Of a DNA stretch of 64,000 bases, positions 35,091 to 43,084 are shown one piece after another (position 1 is the first letter of the stretch; every line of letters begins with the position of its first letter). The stretch is from JADKAV01 sp963818505. Its GTDB lineage: Bacteria; Actinomycetota; Actinomycetes; S36-B12; UBA10799. The notes beneath the pieces are model-generated. The model did no database searches. It was not told where the DNA came from and saw nothing but the letters and a program-made list of their open reading frames with translations. The DNA lies in NCBI GenBank assembly GCA_963818505.1, contig CAWFSJ010000005.1, forward strand, positions 558,001 through 622,000. The letters are read 5' to 3'. The translations under genes were made by a program, and so were the position numbers.

Positions 35091-36516
35091 CATCGAATGG
35101 CTGATCGAGCAGATCGAGAACTCGCCAGAGGGCCCGCAGATCGGCGCCTTCTTCGACTTCGACGGAACGCTGATCGCCGGCTACTCCGCAGCCGCCTTCT
35201 TCAAGTACCGGTTGCGACGCGGGGAGATCTCCGTCAGCGAGGTGGTGAAGACCGTCACCGAGAGCATCAATGTGGAGCGCCGCGGCCACGACGTCTCGGA
35301 GATGATGCAGGTCGGAGTCCGGGCACAGGCAGGTCGCGACGTCGAGGAGATGGACTCGTGGGCACGCAACGTCTTCAGCCGCAAGATCGCGGAGATGATC
35401 TACCCCGACGCCCGGCTGCTGATCGATGCCCACGTCCGCAAGGGTCACACCGTGGTCGTGGCCTCCTCCGCGACTTTGCCGCAGGTCCAGGCCACGTCTG
35501 AGGACCTTGGCGTCGACTACATCATCTGCACGGAGATGGAGGAGGAAGACGGGGTTCTGACCGGCGAGCTCGCCAGCCCGATTCGCTGGGGGCAGGGCAA
35601 GGCCGACGCGGTCGAGGTCTTCGCCGAGGAGATGCAGGTGGATCTCGCCGAGTCCTTCGGGTACTCCAACGGCGAGGAGGACCTGCCCTTTCTGGAGTTG
35701 GTGGGCAAACCCTGCGCGCTCAATCCCAGTGAGGACTTGCACCGCGTCGCGAAGGAGAAGGGCTGGCCCAGCGCCGTACTCAAGACCCCGCGTAGCACCA
35801 CCGTTCTCGACGTCGGGCGCAGTGCCGCGGCGATGGGCGTGTTCGTCGGCAGTGTCGCGGCGGCCACCGCCTTGGCGGTGGTGAACCGCAGTCGCTCGCT
35901 CGGCGCGAACCTCGCCGCCAGCACCGGTTCGGACCTCGCTCTGGCTGCCGCCGGCGTGCGCCTGAAGGTGGTGGGCGAGGAGAACATCTGGGCTGCCAGG
36001 CCCGCGGTCTTCCTGTTCAACCATCAGAGTCAGCTCGATGTCTTCGTGTTGGCGGCCCTGCTGCGCAAGGACTTCACCGGTGTGGCCAAGAAGTCCCTGG
36101 AGAAGGACCCGTTCTTCGGTCCGATCGGCTATCTGGCCGACGTCGCCTACATCGACCGCAGCAACACCGAGGCCGCACGCAAGGGCCTGGAACCCGCGGT
36201 TGAGGCACTTAAGAACGGCCGGTCGATCGCGATCGCGCCGGAGGGGACTCGCTCACCGACCCCGCGGTTGTTGCCCTTCAAGAAGGGGCCGTTCCACCTG
36301 GCGGTTCAGGCGGGGGTACCGGTTGTGCCCATCGTGATGCGCAACTGCGGGGAGATCATGGCCGCCCACTCGATGATCATCCACCCCGGGACCGTGGACG
36401 TCGCGGTTCTACCGCCCGTGTCCACCGACGATTGGACCAAGGACACCTTCGACGCCAAGATCGCAGCGGTCCGGCAGATGTATCTGGACACCCTGGGGGA
36501 CTGGCCAGAGGACTGA
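35083..36516 (+). CDS. plsC: Bifunctional HAD phosphatase / 1-acylglycerol-3-phosphate acyltransferase (PlsC)
   Basis: The first ~230 residues are a HAD-IB (SerB-like) phosphatase: FFDFDGTLIAGY holds the nucleophile Asp, 'HTVVVASSATLPQVQ' is motif II, and FGYSNGEEDLPFLE is motif IV. A hydrophobic stretch near 255-275 may touch the membrane. The second half is a PlsC domain with NHQSQLDVFVLAALL (HX4D), 'VAYIDRSNTEAARKGLE' and APEGTRSPTP. It makes phosphatidic acid; the HAD half could act on a phosphorylated lipid or phosphoserine. The same fusion occurs in mycobacteria. ATG 35083 is preferred because GGAG lies upstream and the GTG at 35062 lacks one. Confidence 0.9.
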   Translation: MADIEWLIEQIENSPEGPQIGAFFDFDGTLIAGYSAAAFFKYRLRRGEISVSEVVKTVTESINVERRGHDVSEMMQVGVRAQAGRDVEEMDSWARNVFSRKIAEMIYPDARLLIDAHVRKGHTVVVASSATLPQVQATSEDLGVDYIICTEMEEEDGVLTGELASPIRWGQGKADAVEVFAEEMQVDLAESFGYSNGEEDLPFLELVGKPCALNPSEDLHRVAKEKGWPSAVLKTPRSTTVLDVGRSAAAMGVFVGSVAAATALAVVNRSRSLGANLAASTGSDLALAAAGVRLKVVGEENIWAARPAVFLFNHQSQLDVFVLAALLRKDFTGVAKKSLEKDPFFGPIGYLADVAYIDRSNTEAARKGLEPAVEALKNGRSIAIAPEGTRSPTPRLLPFKKGPFHLAVQAGVPVVPIVMRNCGEIMAAHSMIIHPGTVDVAVLPPVSTDDWTKDTFDAKIAAVRQMYLDTLGDWPED

Positions 36517-36578
36517 CGCCGTACTGAAGGGCCCTTCCTCAATCAGGCACAACTCGGCCCTCCGTCAAAGGTGTCCTC

Positions 36579-36646
36579 GTTAGAGGTTGTGGTCCTGGTT
36601 AGCGAATCCACGCGTTGTTTCGCTAACCAACAGCACAACCTCTAAC
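36579..36646. repeat. 68-bp nested palindromic repeat, copy 3
   Basis: This copy differs from copies 1 and 2 by a single base near 36597 (GTCCTG instead of GTCCTC). It sits between the convergent ends of plsC and the carboxylase beta gene, where a strong hairpin could end transcription from both sides. Confidence 0.9.
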
Positions 36647-36680
36647 CAGGAGGGTTGGGGACGGCTGGCGTGCCCGGGGG

Positions 36681-38288
36681 TCACATCCGCCAGATGCCGT
36701 ACGCGGAGGTCCCCTCGACCGGGGCTGAATGGACTGCGGACAGCGCCAGGCCCAGCACCGTGCGGGTGTCCCTGGGGTCGATGATCCCGTCGTCCCACAG
36801 CCTGCCCGTTGCGAACAGGGCCGTGGACTGGTCCTCGACCTGCTTCTCGAACGCGTCGCGGATGGGCGCGAAGGCCGCCTCGTCGAACGCGTCCCCGGCC
36901 TTCTGCTTGGCCACGATGGTGAGGACCCCGGCAAGTTGTTTGGGCCCCATGACCGCGATCCGGTGGTTGGGCCAGGTGAACACGAAACGCGGGTCGTAGG
37001 CCCGCCCGCTCATCCCGTAGTTGCCTGCGCCGTAGGAAGCCCCGACCATCAGCGTCAAGTGGGGCACCGTGGAGTTCGACACCGCATTGATCAGCTTCGC
37101 GCCGTCCTTGATGATGCCGCCCTGCTCGTAGCGGGTGCCGACCATGAAGCCGGTGATGTTCTGCACGAAGATGATGGGCACGTTCATGCGGTTGCACATC
37201 TGGATGAACTGCGCACCCTTGTGGGACTCCTCGCTGAACAGGATCCCGTTGTTGCCCAAGATCCCTACCGGGTAGCCGCTGATGTGGCCCCAGCCGGTGA
37301 CCAAGGTGGTTCCGTACAAGGGCTTGAACTCCTCGAAGGCGCTGTCGTCCAGGACCCGCGCCAGCACGTCGTGTACGTCGAAAGGCACACGCACATCCGC
37401 TGACGCGACCCCCAGGAGTTCGTCACCGTCGAAACGCGGCGCCACCGATGCGCGATCGGGGCCGCTGCCCTGCTTGCGCCAACGCAGATGGCTCACGATC
37501 TCCCGGCCGATCCGCAGAGCGTCCGGTTCGTCCTGGGCGAGGTAGTCGGCAAGCCCGGAGACGCGCGCGTGCATCTCGGCGCCGCCCAACTCTTCCTCGT
37601 CGGCGTCCTCGTCGATGGCCATTTTCACCAGAGGCGGCCCACCGAGGTAGACCTTGGCCGCCTCCTTCTGAAGCACCACGTAGTCGCTCATCCCCGGCAC
37701 ATATGCACCGCCGGCGGTCGAGGACCCGAAGACCATGGTCACCGTCGGAATGCCGGCTGCAGACAACTGAGTCAGGTTCTTGAAACTGGCCCCACCCGGC
37801 ACGAAGATCTCCGCCTGCTGCGGGAGGTCGGCCCCGGCGGATTCGGTCAGGCTCACCAGTGGCAGACGGTTCTGCTTGGCGATGTCCATGGCCCGCAGGC
37901 CCTTGCGCACGGCGGTGGGGCCCTGCGCGCCACCTTTGACCGTCGGGTCGTTGGCCACGATCATGCACTCGGTCCCGCTGATGGTGCCGATCCCGGTCAC
38001 CACCCCCCCTCCGAGCGGGTCCTGGGTGCCCCACCCGGCCAGCGGGCTCAGCTCGAGGAAGGCCGACCCGGCGTCCAGCAGGTAGGCGATGCGCTCGCGC
38101 GGCAGCAGTTTGCCGCGTTTGCGATGCCGGGCGATAGTTCGCGCGTTCTTCTCGGCATCCTTCGACCCGCCCCCCGCGGCCACAGCGGCCTGCATCGCGG
38201 CGATCTCATCGAGGGCGCCCAGCATGGTTTGCCGATTGGTGGTGAACTGCTCGGAGCCGGTGTCGATCATGGAACGCAGGACAGCCAT
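36681..38288 (-). CDS. Acyl-CoA carboxylase beta subunit (carboxyltransferase; methylcrotonyl/geranyl-CoA type)
   Basis: The 535-residue carboxyltransferase has N- and C-terminal crotonase-like halves. They show 'RERIAYLLDAGSAFLELSPL', 'TVKGGAQGPTAVRKGLRAMD', 'LPLVSLTESAGADLPQQAEI', then 'GHISGYPVGILGNNGILFSE', GFMVGTRYEQGGIIKDGAKL and 'MVGASYGAGNYGMSGRAYDP'. The length and the SESAG/GASYGAGNYGM signatures fit MccB/AtuC-type subunits rather than propionyl-CoA carboxylase. It transfers CO2 from biotin to a 3-methyl-branched enoyl-CoA. The alpha subunit gene lies 6.4 kb away, but the shared operator and identical leaderless start geometry tie them together. Confidence 0.88.
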   Translation of the reverse strand: MAVLRSMIDTGSEQFTTNRQTMLGALDEIAAMQAAVAAGGGSKDAEKNARTIARHRKRGKLLPRERIAYLLDAGSAFLELSPLAGWGTQDPLGGGVVTGIGTISGTECMIVANDPTVKGGAQGPTAVRKGLRAMDIAKQNRLPLVSLTESAGADLPQQAEIFVPGGASFKNLTQLSAAGIPTVTMVFGSSTAGGAYVPGMSDYVVLQKEAAKVYLGGPPLVKMAIDEDADEEELGGAEMHARVSGLADYLAQDEPDALRIGREIVSHLRWRKQGSGPDRASVAPRFDGDELLGVASADVRVPFDVHDVLARVLDDSAFEEFKPLYGTTLVTGWGHISGYPVGILGNNGILFSEESHKGAQFIQMCNRMNVPIIFVQNITGFMVGTRYEQGGIIKDGAKLINAVSNSTVPHLTLMVGASYGAGNYGMSGRAYDPRFVFTWPNHRIAVMGPKQLAGVLTIVAKQKAGDAFDEAAFAPIRDAFEKQVEDQSTALFATGRLWDDGIIDPRDTRTVLGLALSAVHSAPVEGTSAYGIWRM

Positions 38289-38289
38289 G

Positions 38290-38311
38290 AACTTGACGCT
38301 AGTGTCAAGTT
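38290..38311 (-). promoter_or_regulatory. 22-bp regulon operator, copy D (carboxylase beta promoter)
   Basis: AACTTGAC-N6-GTCAAGTT. On the minus strand -35 TTGACC (38320-38325), an 18-base spacer and -10 TAGCGT (38296-38301) are followed by seven bases and ATG 38288. Confidence 0.8.
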
Positions 38312-38354
38312 CGGTCGTCGGTCAAGTGCCCCGCCGGTTCACACCTGGTGCTGG

Positions 38355-38360
38355 TAGGTT
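38355..38360 (+). promoter_or_regulatory. Leaderless -10 box of the potassium channel gene
   Basis: TAGGTT ends seven bases before GTG 38368. This promoter is about 30 bases from the divergent carboxylase beta promoter. Confidence 0.5.
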
Positions 38361-38367
38361 GCGCTGC

Positions 38368-39477
38368 GTGAGCCAGCGCAGGGACGACTCAGGCCTCGGC
38401 GGCCGGCTTCTGCTTCCCATCTACAGCTGGAGCCCCACGGCAAGTGTGCTGGTCCGGGTTGGGATCGCCTTCTTCGCGATCATGGCCACGACCATGCTGG
38501 TCTACGTCCAGCGTGCTCAGTATCAGGACAACACCGGCACCCCCGTGGACTTCGTGGATGCTTTGTACTTCGCAACTGTCTCCCTGTCGACCACCGGCTA
38601 CGGAGACATCACCCCGGCCACCGATCAGGCCCGCTTGGTCAACATCTTCCTGATCACCCCACTTCGGGTCATCTTCCTGATCGTCCTGGTTGGTACGACA
38701 CTGGAAGTGCTCACCGCCCGCACCCGCGACGAGTTCCGGGAACGACGTTGGAGGAAGAAATTGAAGGACCACATCGTCGTCATCGGCTACGGCGTGAAGG
38801 GCCGGTCTGCGGTCCGCATGCTGCTGGACAACGAGATCGACCCGGAGAACATCGTGGTGATCGCCAACGAGGCGGGCGCGGTCGAGGACGCAACGCGGCC
38901 GTCCCGCAAGGACCCGTCGGATCCCACCTCGGACGAGTACCCGGGTGTGGCCGGCATCCTCGGCGACGCACGCCGCGAGGAGGTGCTGACCCACGCGGAC
39001 GTGCCCACCGCAGGCAAGGTGATCGTGGCGGTGGACAACGACGACGTGGCGGTCCTGGTCACCCTGGCCGTGCGCAAGCTCGCCGGCAAGGGGACCAAGT
39101 TGGTGGCCGCCGCGCGCGAGCAGGCCAGCGCGAACGTGCTAAAACAGTCCGGCGCGGATCAGGTCATCACCACCGCCGAGGCCGCAGGTCGTCTGCTCGG
39201 CATGCAGCTGGTCCATCCGATCGCCGGGGAGCTGATGGAGGACCTCCTGGATCCTTCGGAGGGTCTGGAGGTACGCGAGCGAGAGGTCGGCCGGGCCGAA
39301 CTCGGGCTCTCCCCGGATCAACTCGCCAACTCCGGGGAGATGCTGCTGGCAGTGCAGCGCGGGGATCGTATCTACCGATTCGACACCGAGTCGCTGCGCG
39401 TCCTGCAGAAAGGCGACAGGATTGTGACCATCAGACAGCACAAGACCCCACACAAGTCGGAGTTCTCCGGTGATTGA
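38368..39477 (+). CDS. Potassium channel with RCK/TrkA-N regulatory domain
   Basis: The 369-residue protein has two membrane helices around a pore loop with the K+ selectivity filter TTGYGDIT (about residues 74-81). A cytosolic RCK domain follows, with a Rossmann start 'DHIVVIGYGVKGRSAVRMLL' and 'AGKVIVAVDNDDVAVLVTLA', then a C-terminal TrkA-C-like segment ('MLLAVQRGDRIYRFDTE'). This is the MthK-type layout; RCK domains gate on Ca2+ or nucleotides and in some actinobacteria on c-di-AMP. The proteasome activator gene starts eight bases before its stop. Confidence 0.87.
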   Translation: MSQRRDDSGLGGRLLLPIYSWSPTASVLVRVGIAFFAIMATTMLVYVQRAQYQDNTGTPVDFVDALYFATVSLSTTGYGDITPATDQARLVNIFLITPLRVIFLIVLVGTTLEVLTARTRDEFRERRWRKKLKDHIVVIGYGVKGRSAVRMLLDNEIDPENIVVIANEAGAVEDATRPSRKDPSDPTSDEYPGVAGILGDARREEVLTHADVPTAGKVIVAVDNDDVAVLVTLAVRKLAGKGTKLVAAAREQASANVLKQSGADQVITTAEAAGRLLGMQLVHPIAGELMEDLLDPSEGLEVREREVGRAELGLSPDQLANSGEMLLAVQRGDRIYRFDTESLRVLQKGDRIVTIRQHKTPHKSEFSGD

Positions 39478-39952
39478 GGAATCCAGCGACCAGCCGCAGG
39501 TCGTGGTCGTCGAAGCCGACGAAGACAGCGCCAATGTGGCTGGGCTCGTCGAGCAGCCCGCCAAGGTGATGCGCATCGGCAGCATGATCAAGCAACTGCT
39601 GGACGAGGTGAAGAGCGCCCCCCTGGACGAGGCAGCACGCCAACGCCTCAAGCAGATCCACGCGACGTCCATCAAGGAACTCGAGGACGGCCTGGCGCCG
39701 GAGTTGATCGAGGAACTCGAACGCCTGTCGCTGCCCTTCACCGAGGACGGCGTGCCCAGCGAGGCTGAACTGCGCATCGCCCAAGCGCAACTCGTGGGTT
39801 GGCTCGAAGGCCTCTTCCACGGGATCCAGACCGCGCTGTTCGCCCAGCAGATGGCAGCCCGCGCCCAGTTGGAGCAGATGCGCCGCCAAGCCATCGAGGG
39901 CTCAGAGAGCGGCGACCACATCCCGGGTCCCCACACAGGGCCCTATCTGTAG
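39470..39952 (+). CDS. bpa: Bacterial proteasome activator (Bpa family)
   Basis: The 160-residue acidic helical protein contains the DUF2587 core ('PAKVMRIGSMIKQLLDEVKS', 'VGWLEGLFHGIQTALFAQQM', 'AARAQLEQMRRQAIEG') and ends HTGPYL. A terminal hydrophobic-Tyr-Leu tail is what mycobacterial Bpa (PafE) uses to dock on the 20S proteasome alpha ring and open its gate without ATP. Its presence implies a 20S proteasome elsewhere in this genome. GTG 39470 overlaps the potassium channel stop, so expression is coupled to the channel. Confidence 0.85.
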   Translation: MIEESSDQPQVVVVEADEDSANVAGLVEQPAKVMRIGSMIKQLLDEVKSAPLDEAARQRLKQIHATSIKELEDGLAPELIEELERLSLPFTEDGVPSEAELRIAQAQLVGWLEGLFHGIQTALFAQQMAARAQLEQMRRQAIEGSESGDHIPGPHTGPYL

Positions 39953-39972
39953 CACCGGGTTTCGGCGGCGGC

Positions 39973-40581
39973 TCAAGCGTCAATGCGCAACAGCGTCCCA
40001 CGCTCGAACAGCCGCCTTTCGACAGCGCGCAGCCTGGTCGACTCGAGCCAGGAGGCCACGGCGTCCGCCTGCTCGTCCCCGGGTGCCAACTGCAGCAGCG
40101 CGACCCCACCGGGTGCCAAGTGCTCGACGATCGCCGCCACGCACTCCCGGACGACGGCCAGGCCGTCGATGCCCCCGTCGATCGCCACCCGCGGATCGGC
40201 CGGGAAGCTGCTGGTGGCTGCGCGGGACACCCACGGTGGGTCGGCGATGATCAGCGGGAACGACTCCCCCGGCTTGAGCATGTTGCGGATGCGGCCGGTG
40301 CGGATTTCGAGGCGATCAGCGATGCCAGCCTCCACGCCGTTGTGCGCGATGTACGCGGCAGCCACCGGATTGAGATCCACGGTGACCAGTCGGCGCGGGC
40401 AGTCGCGTACTGCCAGCAGACCGATCTGACCGGCCCCCGCACACAACTCGAGGACATCCCCGTCGGGCACAGTCGCCGCAAGGTCCCGCGCCCACCGGGA
40501 CTGCTCCTGCGTCCAGGTTCGAGGGGTCAGCAACCGGTCATCGTAGGCGATGCGCAGCCCGCCGAATTCCACCAGAGTCAT
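39973..40581 (-). CDS. HemK/PrmC-like SAM-dependent methyltransferase
   Basis: The 202-residue protein has SAM motif I VLELCAGAGQIGLLAV, the acidic motif II 'RLVTVDLNPVAAAYIAHNGV', and the catalytic-loop IIADPPWV, a variant of the NPPY motif of glutamine and adenine N-methyltransferases. It lacks the N-terminal helical domain of true PrmC, so it is a short family member with unknown target. ATG 40581 overlaps the stop of the CDGSH gene (ATGA). It is the last of three tightly coupled genes. Confidence 0.78.
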   Translation of the reverse strand: MTLVEFGGLRIAYDDRLLTPRTWTQEQSRWARDLAATVPDGDVLELCAGAGQIGLLAVRDCPRRLVTVDLNPVAAAYIAHNGVEAGIADRLEIRTGRIRNMLKPGESFPLIIADPPWVSRAATSSFPADPRVAIDGGIDGLAVVRECVAAIVEHLAPGGVALLQLAPGDEQADAVASWLESTRLRAVERRLFERGTLLRIDA

Positions 40582-40769
40582 GACGGCTTCGGGATCGCTT
40601 TGTGGGTGGCGTCGCACCACGGTTTGCGAGCGGACTTCCCACACCCGCAGACCGCGACCACCGGACGGGTGACCGGGTGTTCATCGCCCTGGTCGTCTGT
40701 CACCGAGTCAGCACCCCGCACCAGAAGCGGGCCTCCCGGGCAGAGCCGGACCGTCACCTGCGAGCTCAC
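40578..40769 (-). CDS. CDGSH-type iron-sulfur protein
   Basis: The 63-residue protein has the CDGSH zinc-finger-like motif C-x-C...C-x3-H: VAVCGCGKSARKPWCDATHK. The ligand set Cys-Cys-Cys-His binds a redox-active [2Fe-2S] cluster, as in mitoNEET homologues. A short N-terminal segment ('RLCPGGPLLVRGADSV') completes the usual bacterial form. GTG 40769 overlaps the preceding gene's stop (GTGA) and is favoured over the upstream ATG at 40796. It probably serves as electron or cluster partner to the upstream iron-dependent enzyme. Confidence 0.85.
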   Translation of the reverse strand: MSSQVTVRLCPGGPLLVRGADSVTDDQGDEHPVTRPVVAVCGCGKSARKPWCDATHKAIPKPS

Positions 40770-41740
40770 GACACCTCCCGCAAGTCCTCGGACCATCGCT
40801 GCATGAAACTCATTGCAGTAAGGGCATCCATATGCAGACAGGCCGCACCACCGAACAGAACGTCCTCGCGCAAGCCCGGCTCGGTGCGCACCATCGCCGC
40901 ACAGATGTCGTGGGCAGCCAGGTGCTCGTGGACCGCGTCGGCTTCCACATGCTCATGGAAGTACGCAGCGGCACGATCGGGCATGCCAAGTCGTTGCAGG
41001 CCTGTGGCGATCCGCCGACACGGGACCGAACTTGTGGCCTCGAACACCGCCAGATGACCCATCGCGGCGCCGCGCAACCTCCTGTTGAAGGCGAACATGG
41101 ACATGACGTTGGCACTGGCCAAAGTCGCAGCAGAGACTCGATCGATGTAGGCGCCATAGCGGCTATCCAGACCCGCCGCGTCCAACGCGTCGGCATACAT
41201 CGACGCATGCAGTCGCTCGGTGCGGCCGCCTCCGTACTCGTCGTACTGCAACTCCGCGAGAGCCACTTTTGCGGCCCCTTCCAGGCGTCCCAGGACGAAC
41301 GAGTGGGGGTCCGACTCCTTCAGTTGCACGATGCTGCGTTCGCGGAGGTAGTCACGCATCTGTTCGGCCGTCGCCCGCCGCTGCAGGAACAACGCGATAC
41401 TCGGGCCATCGCCGGAGGCTGCCAGATCGAGCAGCTGCTGCCCGACATCGCCGTGGTCGCCAATGGGGTCTACAGTCGCGCTCGCAACTTCGCGCAGTTG
41501 GGCCTCCAGAAGCCGCTCCAGCTCGCAGCGAAGAGCGATCAGGCCGGTGTCCCACTCGAACTCGTCGGGCACCGCGTCGAATCCGCGGTAGGAGAGCTCG
41601 TAGATGGTCCACAGGGCCAACTGCACATCGACGTCGGCGATCACGTCCCCGGCTGGCAGAGGCGGGGGACTTGCGCTTTCACCCTTAAGGGTGCGGGTGA
41701 CCCACCCACTGATCGGGCCCCTTGGCGACGGTGCTTCCAC
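40766..41740 (-). CDS. Iron-containing redox enzyme family protein (heme-oxygenase-like diiron fold)
   Basis: The ~324-residue helical protein carries a histidine/glutamate-rich metal-binding pattern near the C-terminus ('AAYFHEHVEADAVHEHLAAH') and an earlier 'GRTERLHASMYADALDAAGL'. This pattern is typical of the iron-containing redox enzyme (heme-oxygenase-like diiron oxidase) family. Members oxidise diverse small substrates; this one's substrate is unknown. GTG 41740 is used; TTG 41749 would add three residues. The three-gene set with CDGSH protein and methyltransferase overlaps by four bases at each junction, strongly implying a shared function. Confidence 0.72.
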   Translation of the reverse strand: MEAPSPRGPISGWVTRTLKGESASPPPLPAGDVIADVDVQLALWTIYELSYRGFDAVPDEFEWDTGLIALRCELERLLEAQLREVASATVDPIGDHGDVGQQLLDLAASGDGPSIALFLQRRATAEQMRDYLRERSIVQLKESDPHSFVLGRLEGAAKVALAELQYDEYGGGRTERLHASMYADALDAAGLDSRYGAYIDRVSAATLASANVMSMFAFNRRLRGAAMGHLAVFEATSSVPCRRIATGLQRLGMPDRAAAYFHEHVEADAVHEHLAAHDICAAMVRTEPGLREDVLFGGAACLHMDALTAMSFMQRWSEDLREVS

Positions 41741-41806
41741 ACCGTTCAATTACCCGCAACGTGCCTGCCTAATCCCGCGCGCCGAACCCACACCTCTGTG
41801 CCCCGC

Positions 41807-41812
41807 TACCCT
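41807..41812 (+). promoter_or_regulatory. Leaderless -10 box of serS
   Basis: TACCCT ends six bases before GTG 41819. There is no ribosome-binding site. Confidence 0.5.
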
Positions 41813-41818
41813 CGTAGC

Positions 41819-43084
41819 GTGATCGACCTCCACGACCTGCGCTCAGATCCCGACCGCGTCCGCGAGTCCCAGACCCGACGACGCGAAGACCCGGGACTGG
41901 TGGACGTGGCGGTTGCCGCCGACACCGCCCACCGCCAGGCGCTCACCGACTTCGAACGAATGCGCGCCGAACAGAAGGATCTCGGGCGGCAAGTGGCAGC
42001 AGCCGACGCCACAACACGACCGGCGCTTCTGGCCGCGACCAAGGAACTCTCGGCCCGGGTCAAACTGGCCGAGGCCGAGGTCCGCACCAGCCAAGAGGCC
42101 CTTGAGGCAGCAGTGATGTCCCTGTCCAACCTCGTGGACCTGTCGGCGCCGGTCGGTGGCGAGGAGGACTTCAGCGTCGTCGACAAGCGCGGCAGGATCC
42201 GGGACTTCGCTGCCGAAGGTTTTGCCGTCCGTGATCATCTGGAGATCGGAGAGATGCTCGGGGCCATCGACGTCGCCCGTGGCGCCAAGGTCTCGGGTTC
42301 GCGCTTCTACTACCTCACCGGTCAGGGTGCATTGCTCGAACTTGCGCTGGTGAACCTGGCGATGGCCCAGGCCCAGGCCAATGGCTTCACCCCGATGATC
42401 CCCCCCGCGCTGGTTCGGGCCCCAGCCATGGCCGGAACCGGTTTCCTGGGTCAGGCCGCCGAGAACGTGTACCACCTGCCTGACGACGACATGTACCTCG
42501 TCGGGACCGCGGAGGTACCGCTGGCCGCCTACCACAGTGACGAGATCCTCGACGAGCTGCCGCTTCGCTACGCCGGGTTCTCCCCGTGTTTCCGCCGTGA
42601 GGCCGGCTCGCACGGCAAGGACACCCGCGGCATCTTCCGGGTCCATTGGTTCGACAAGGTCGAGATGTTCTCATTCTGCGCGCCGGACCAGGCCGACGAG
42701 GAGCACCGGCGACTGCTCAGCTGCGAGACTGCCTTCCTGGAATCCCTGCAGATCCCCTTCCGTGTCATCGATGTGGCCACCGGTGACCTCGGCGCAAGTG
42801 CTGCGCGCAAGTTCGACTGCGAAGCCTGGATCCCCAGCCAGCAGCGCTACCGCGAGTTGACCTCCACTTCCAACTGCACGACCTTCCAGTCCCGGCGCCT
42901 GCGGATCCGCACACGCGACGGCAAAGGCACCCAGCCGGTGGCGACCTTGAACGGTACGTTGACGGCCATCACGCGCACCATCGTGGCGCTGCTGGAGAAC
43001 CACCAGCAGGCAGACGGCTCGGTGTGGATCCCGGAGGCGCTGCGTCCGTTCCTGGGGGGCCGAACCCACCTCACACCCGTCTGA
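41819..43084 (+). CDS. serS: Seryl-tRNA synthetase
   Basis: The 421-residue class II synthetase has an N-terminal coiled-coil tRNA-binding arm (about residues 25-110, 'DFERMRAEQKDLGRQVAAAD') and the catalytic core. Motif 2 is CFRREAGSHGKDTRGIFRVH and the serine-specific block 'TSNCTTFQSRRLRIR' precedes motif 3 ('NGTLTAITRTIVALLENHQQ'). It charges tRNA-Ser and tRNA-Sec with serine. GTG 41819 starts with IDLHDLRSDPDRVRES, the usual family start, so longer in-frame openings are excluded. Its stop shares one base with the next gene's ATG. Confidence 0.95.
   Translation: MIDLHDLRSDPDRVRESQTRRREDPGLVDVAVAADTAHRQALTDFERMRAEQKDLGRQVAAADATTRPALLAATKELSARVKLAEAEVRTSQEALEAAVMSLSNLVDLSAPVGGEEDFSVVDKRGRIRDFAAEGFAVRDHLEIGEMLGAIDVARGAKVSGSRFYYLTGQGALLELALVNLAMAQAQANGFTPMIPPALVRAPAMAGTGFLGQAAENVYHLPDDDMYLVGTAEVPLAAYHSDEILDELPLRYAGFSPCFRREAGSHGKDTRGIFRVHWFDKVEMFSFCAPDQADEEHRRLLSCETAFLESLQIPFRVIDVATGDLGASAARKFDCEAWIPSQQRYRELTSTSNCTTFQSRRLRIRTRDGKGTQPVATLNGTLTAITRTIVALLENHQQADGSVWIPEALRPFLGGRTHLTPV

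Noticed and set aside
33231..35093. Long open frame (620 codons) antisense to plsB
   Set aside because: It exactly covers the plsB gene, has no recognisable domain and is rich in residues expected from the complement of high-GC codons; plsB has all four acyltransferase motifs.
40832..41818. N-terminal extension of seryl-tRNA synthetase
   Set aside because: The upstream open frame is antisense to the iron-containing redox enzyme gene; the family start IDLHDLR and the leaderless -10 box fix GTG 41819.
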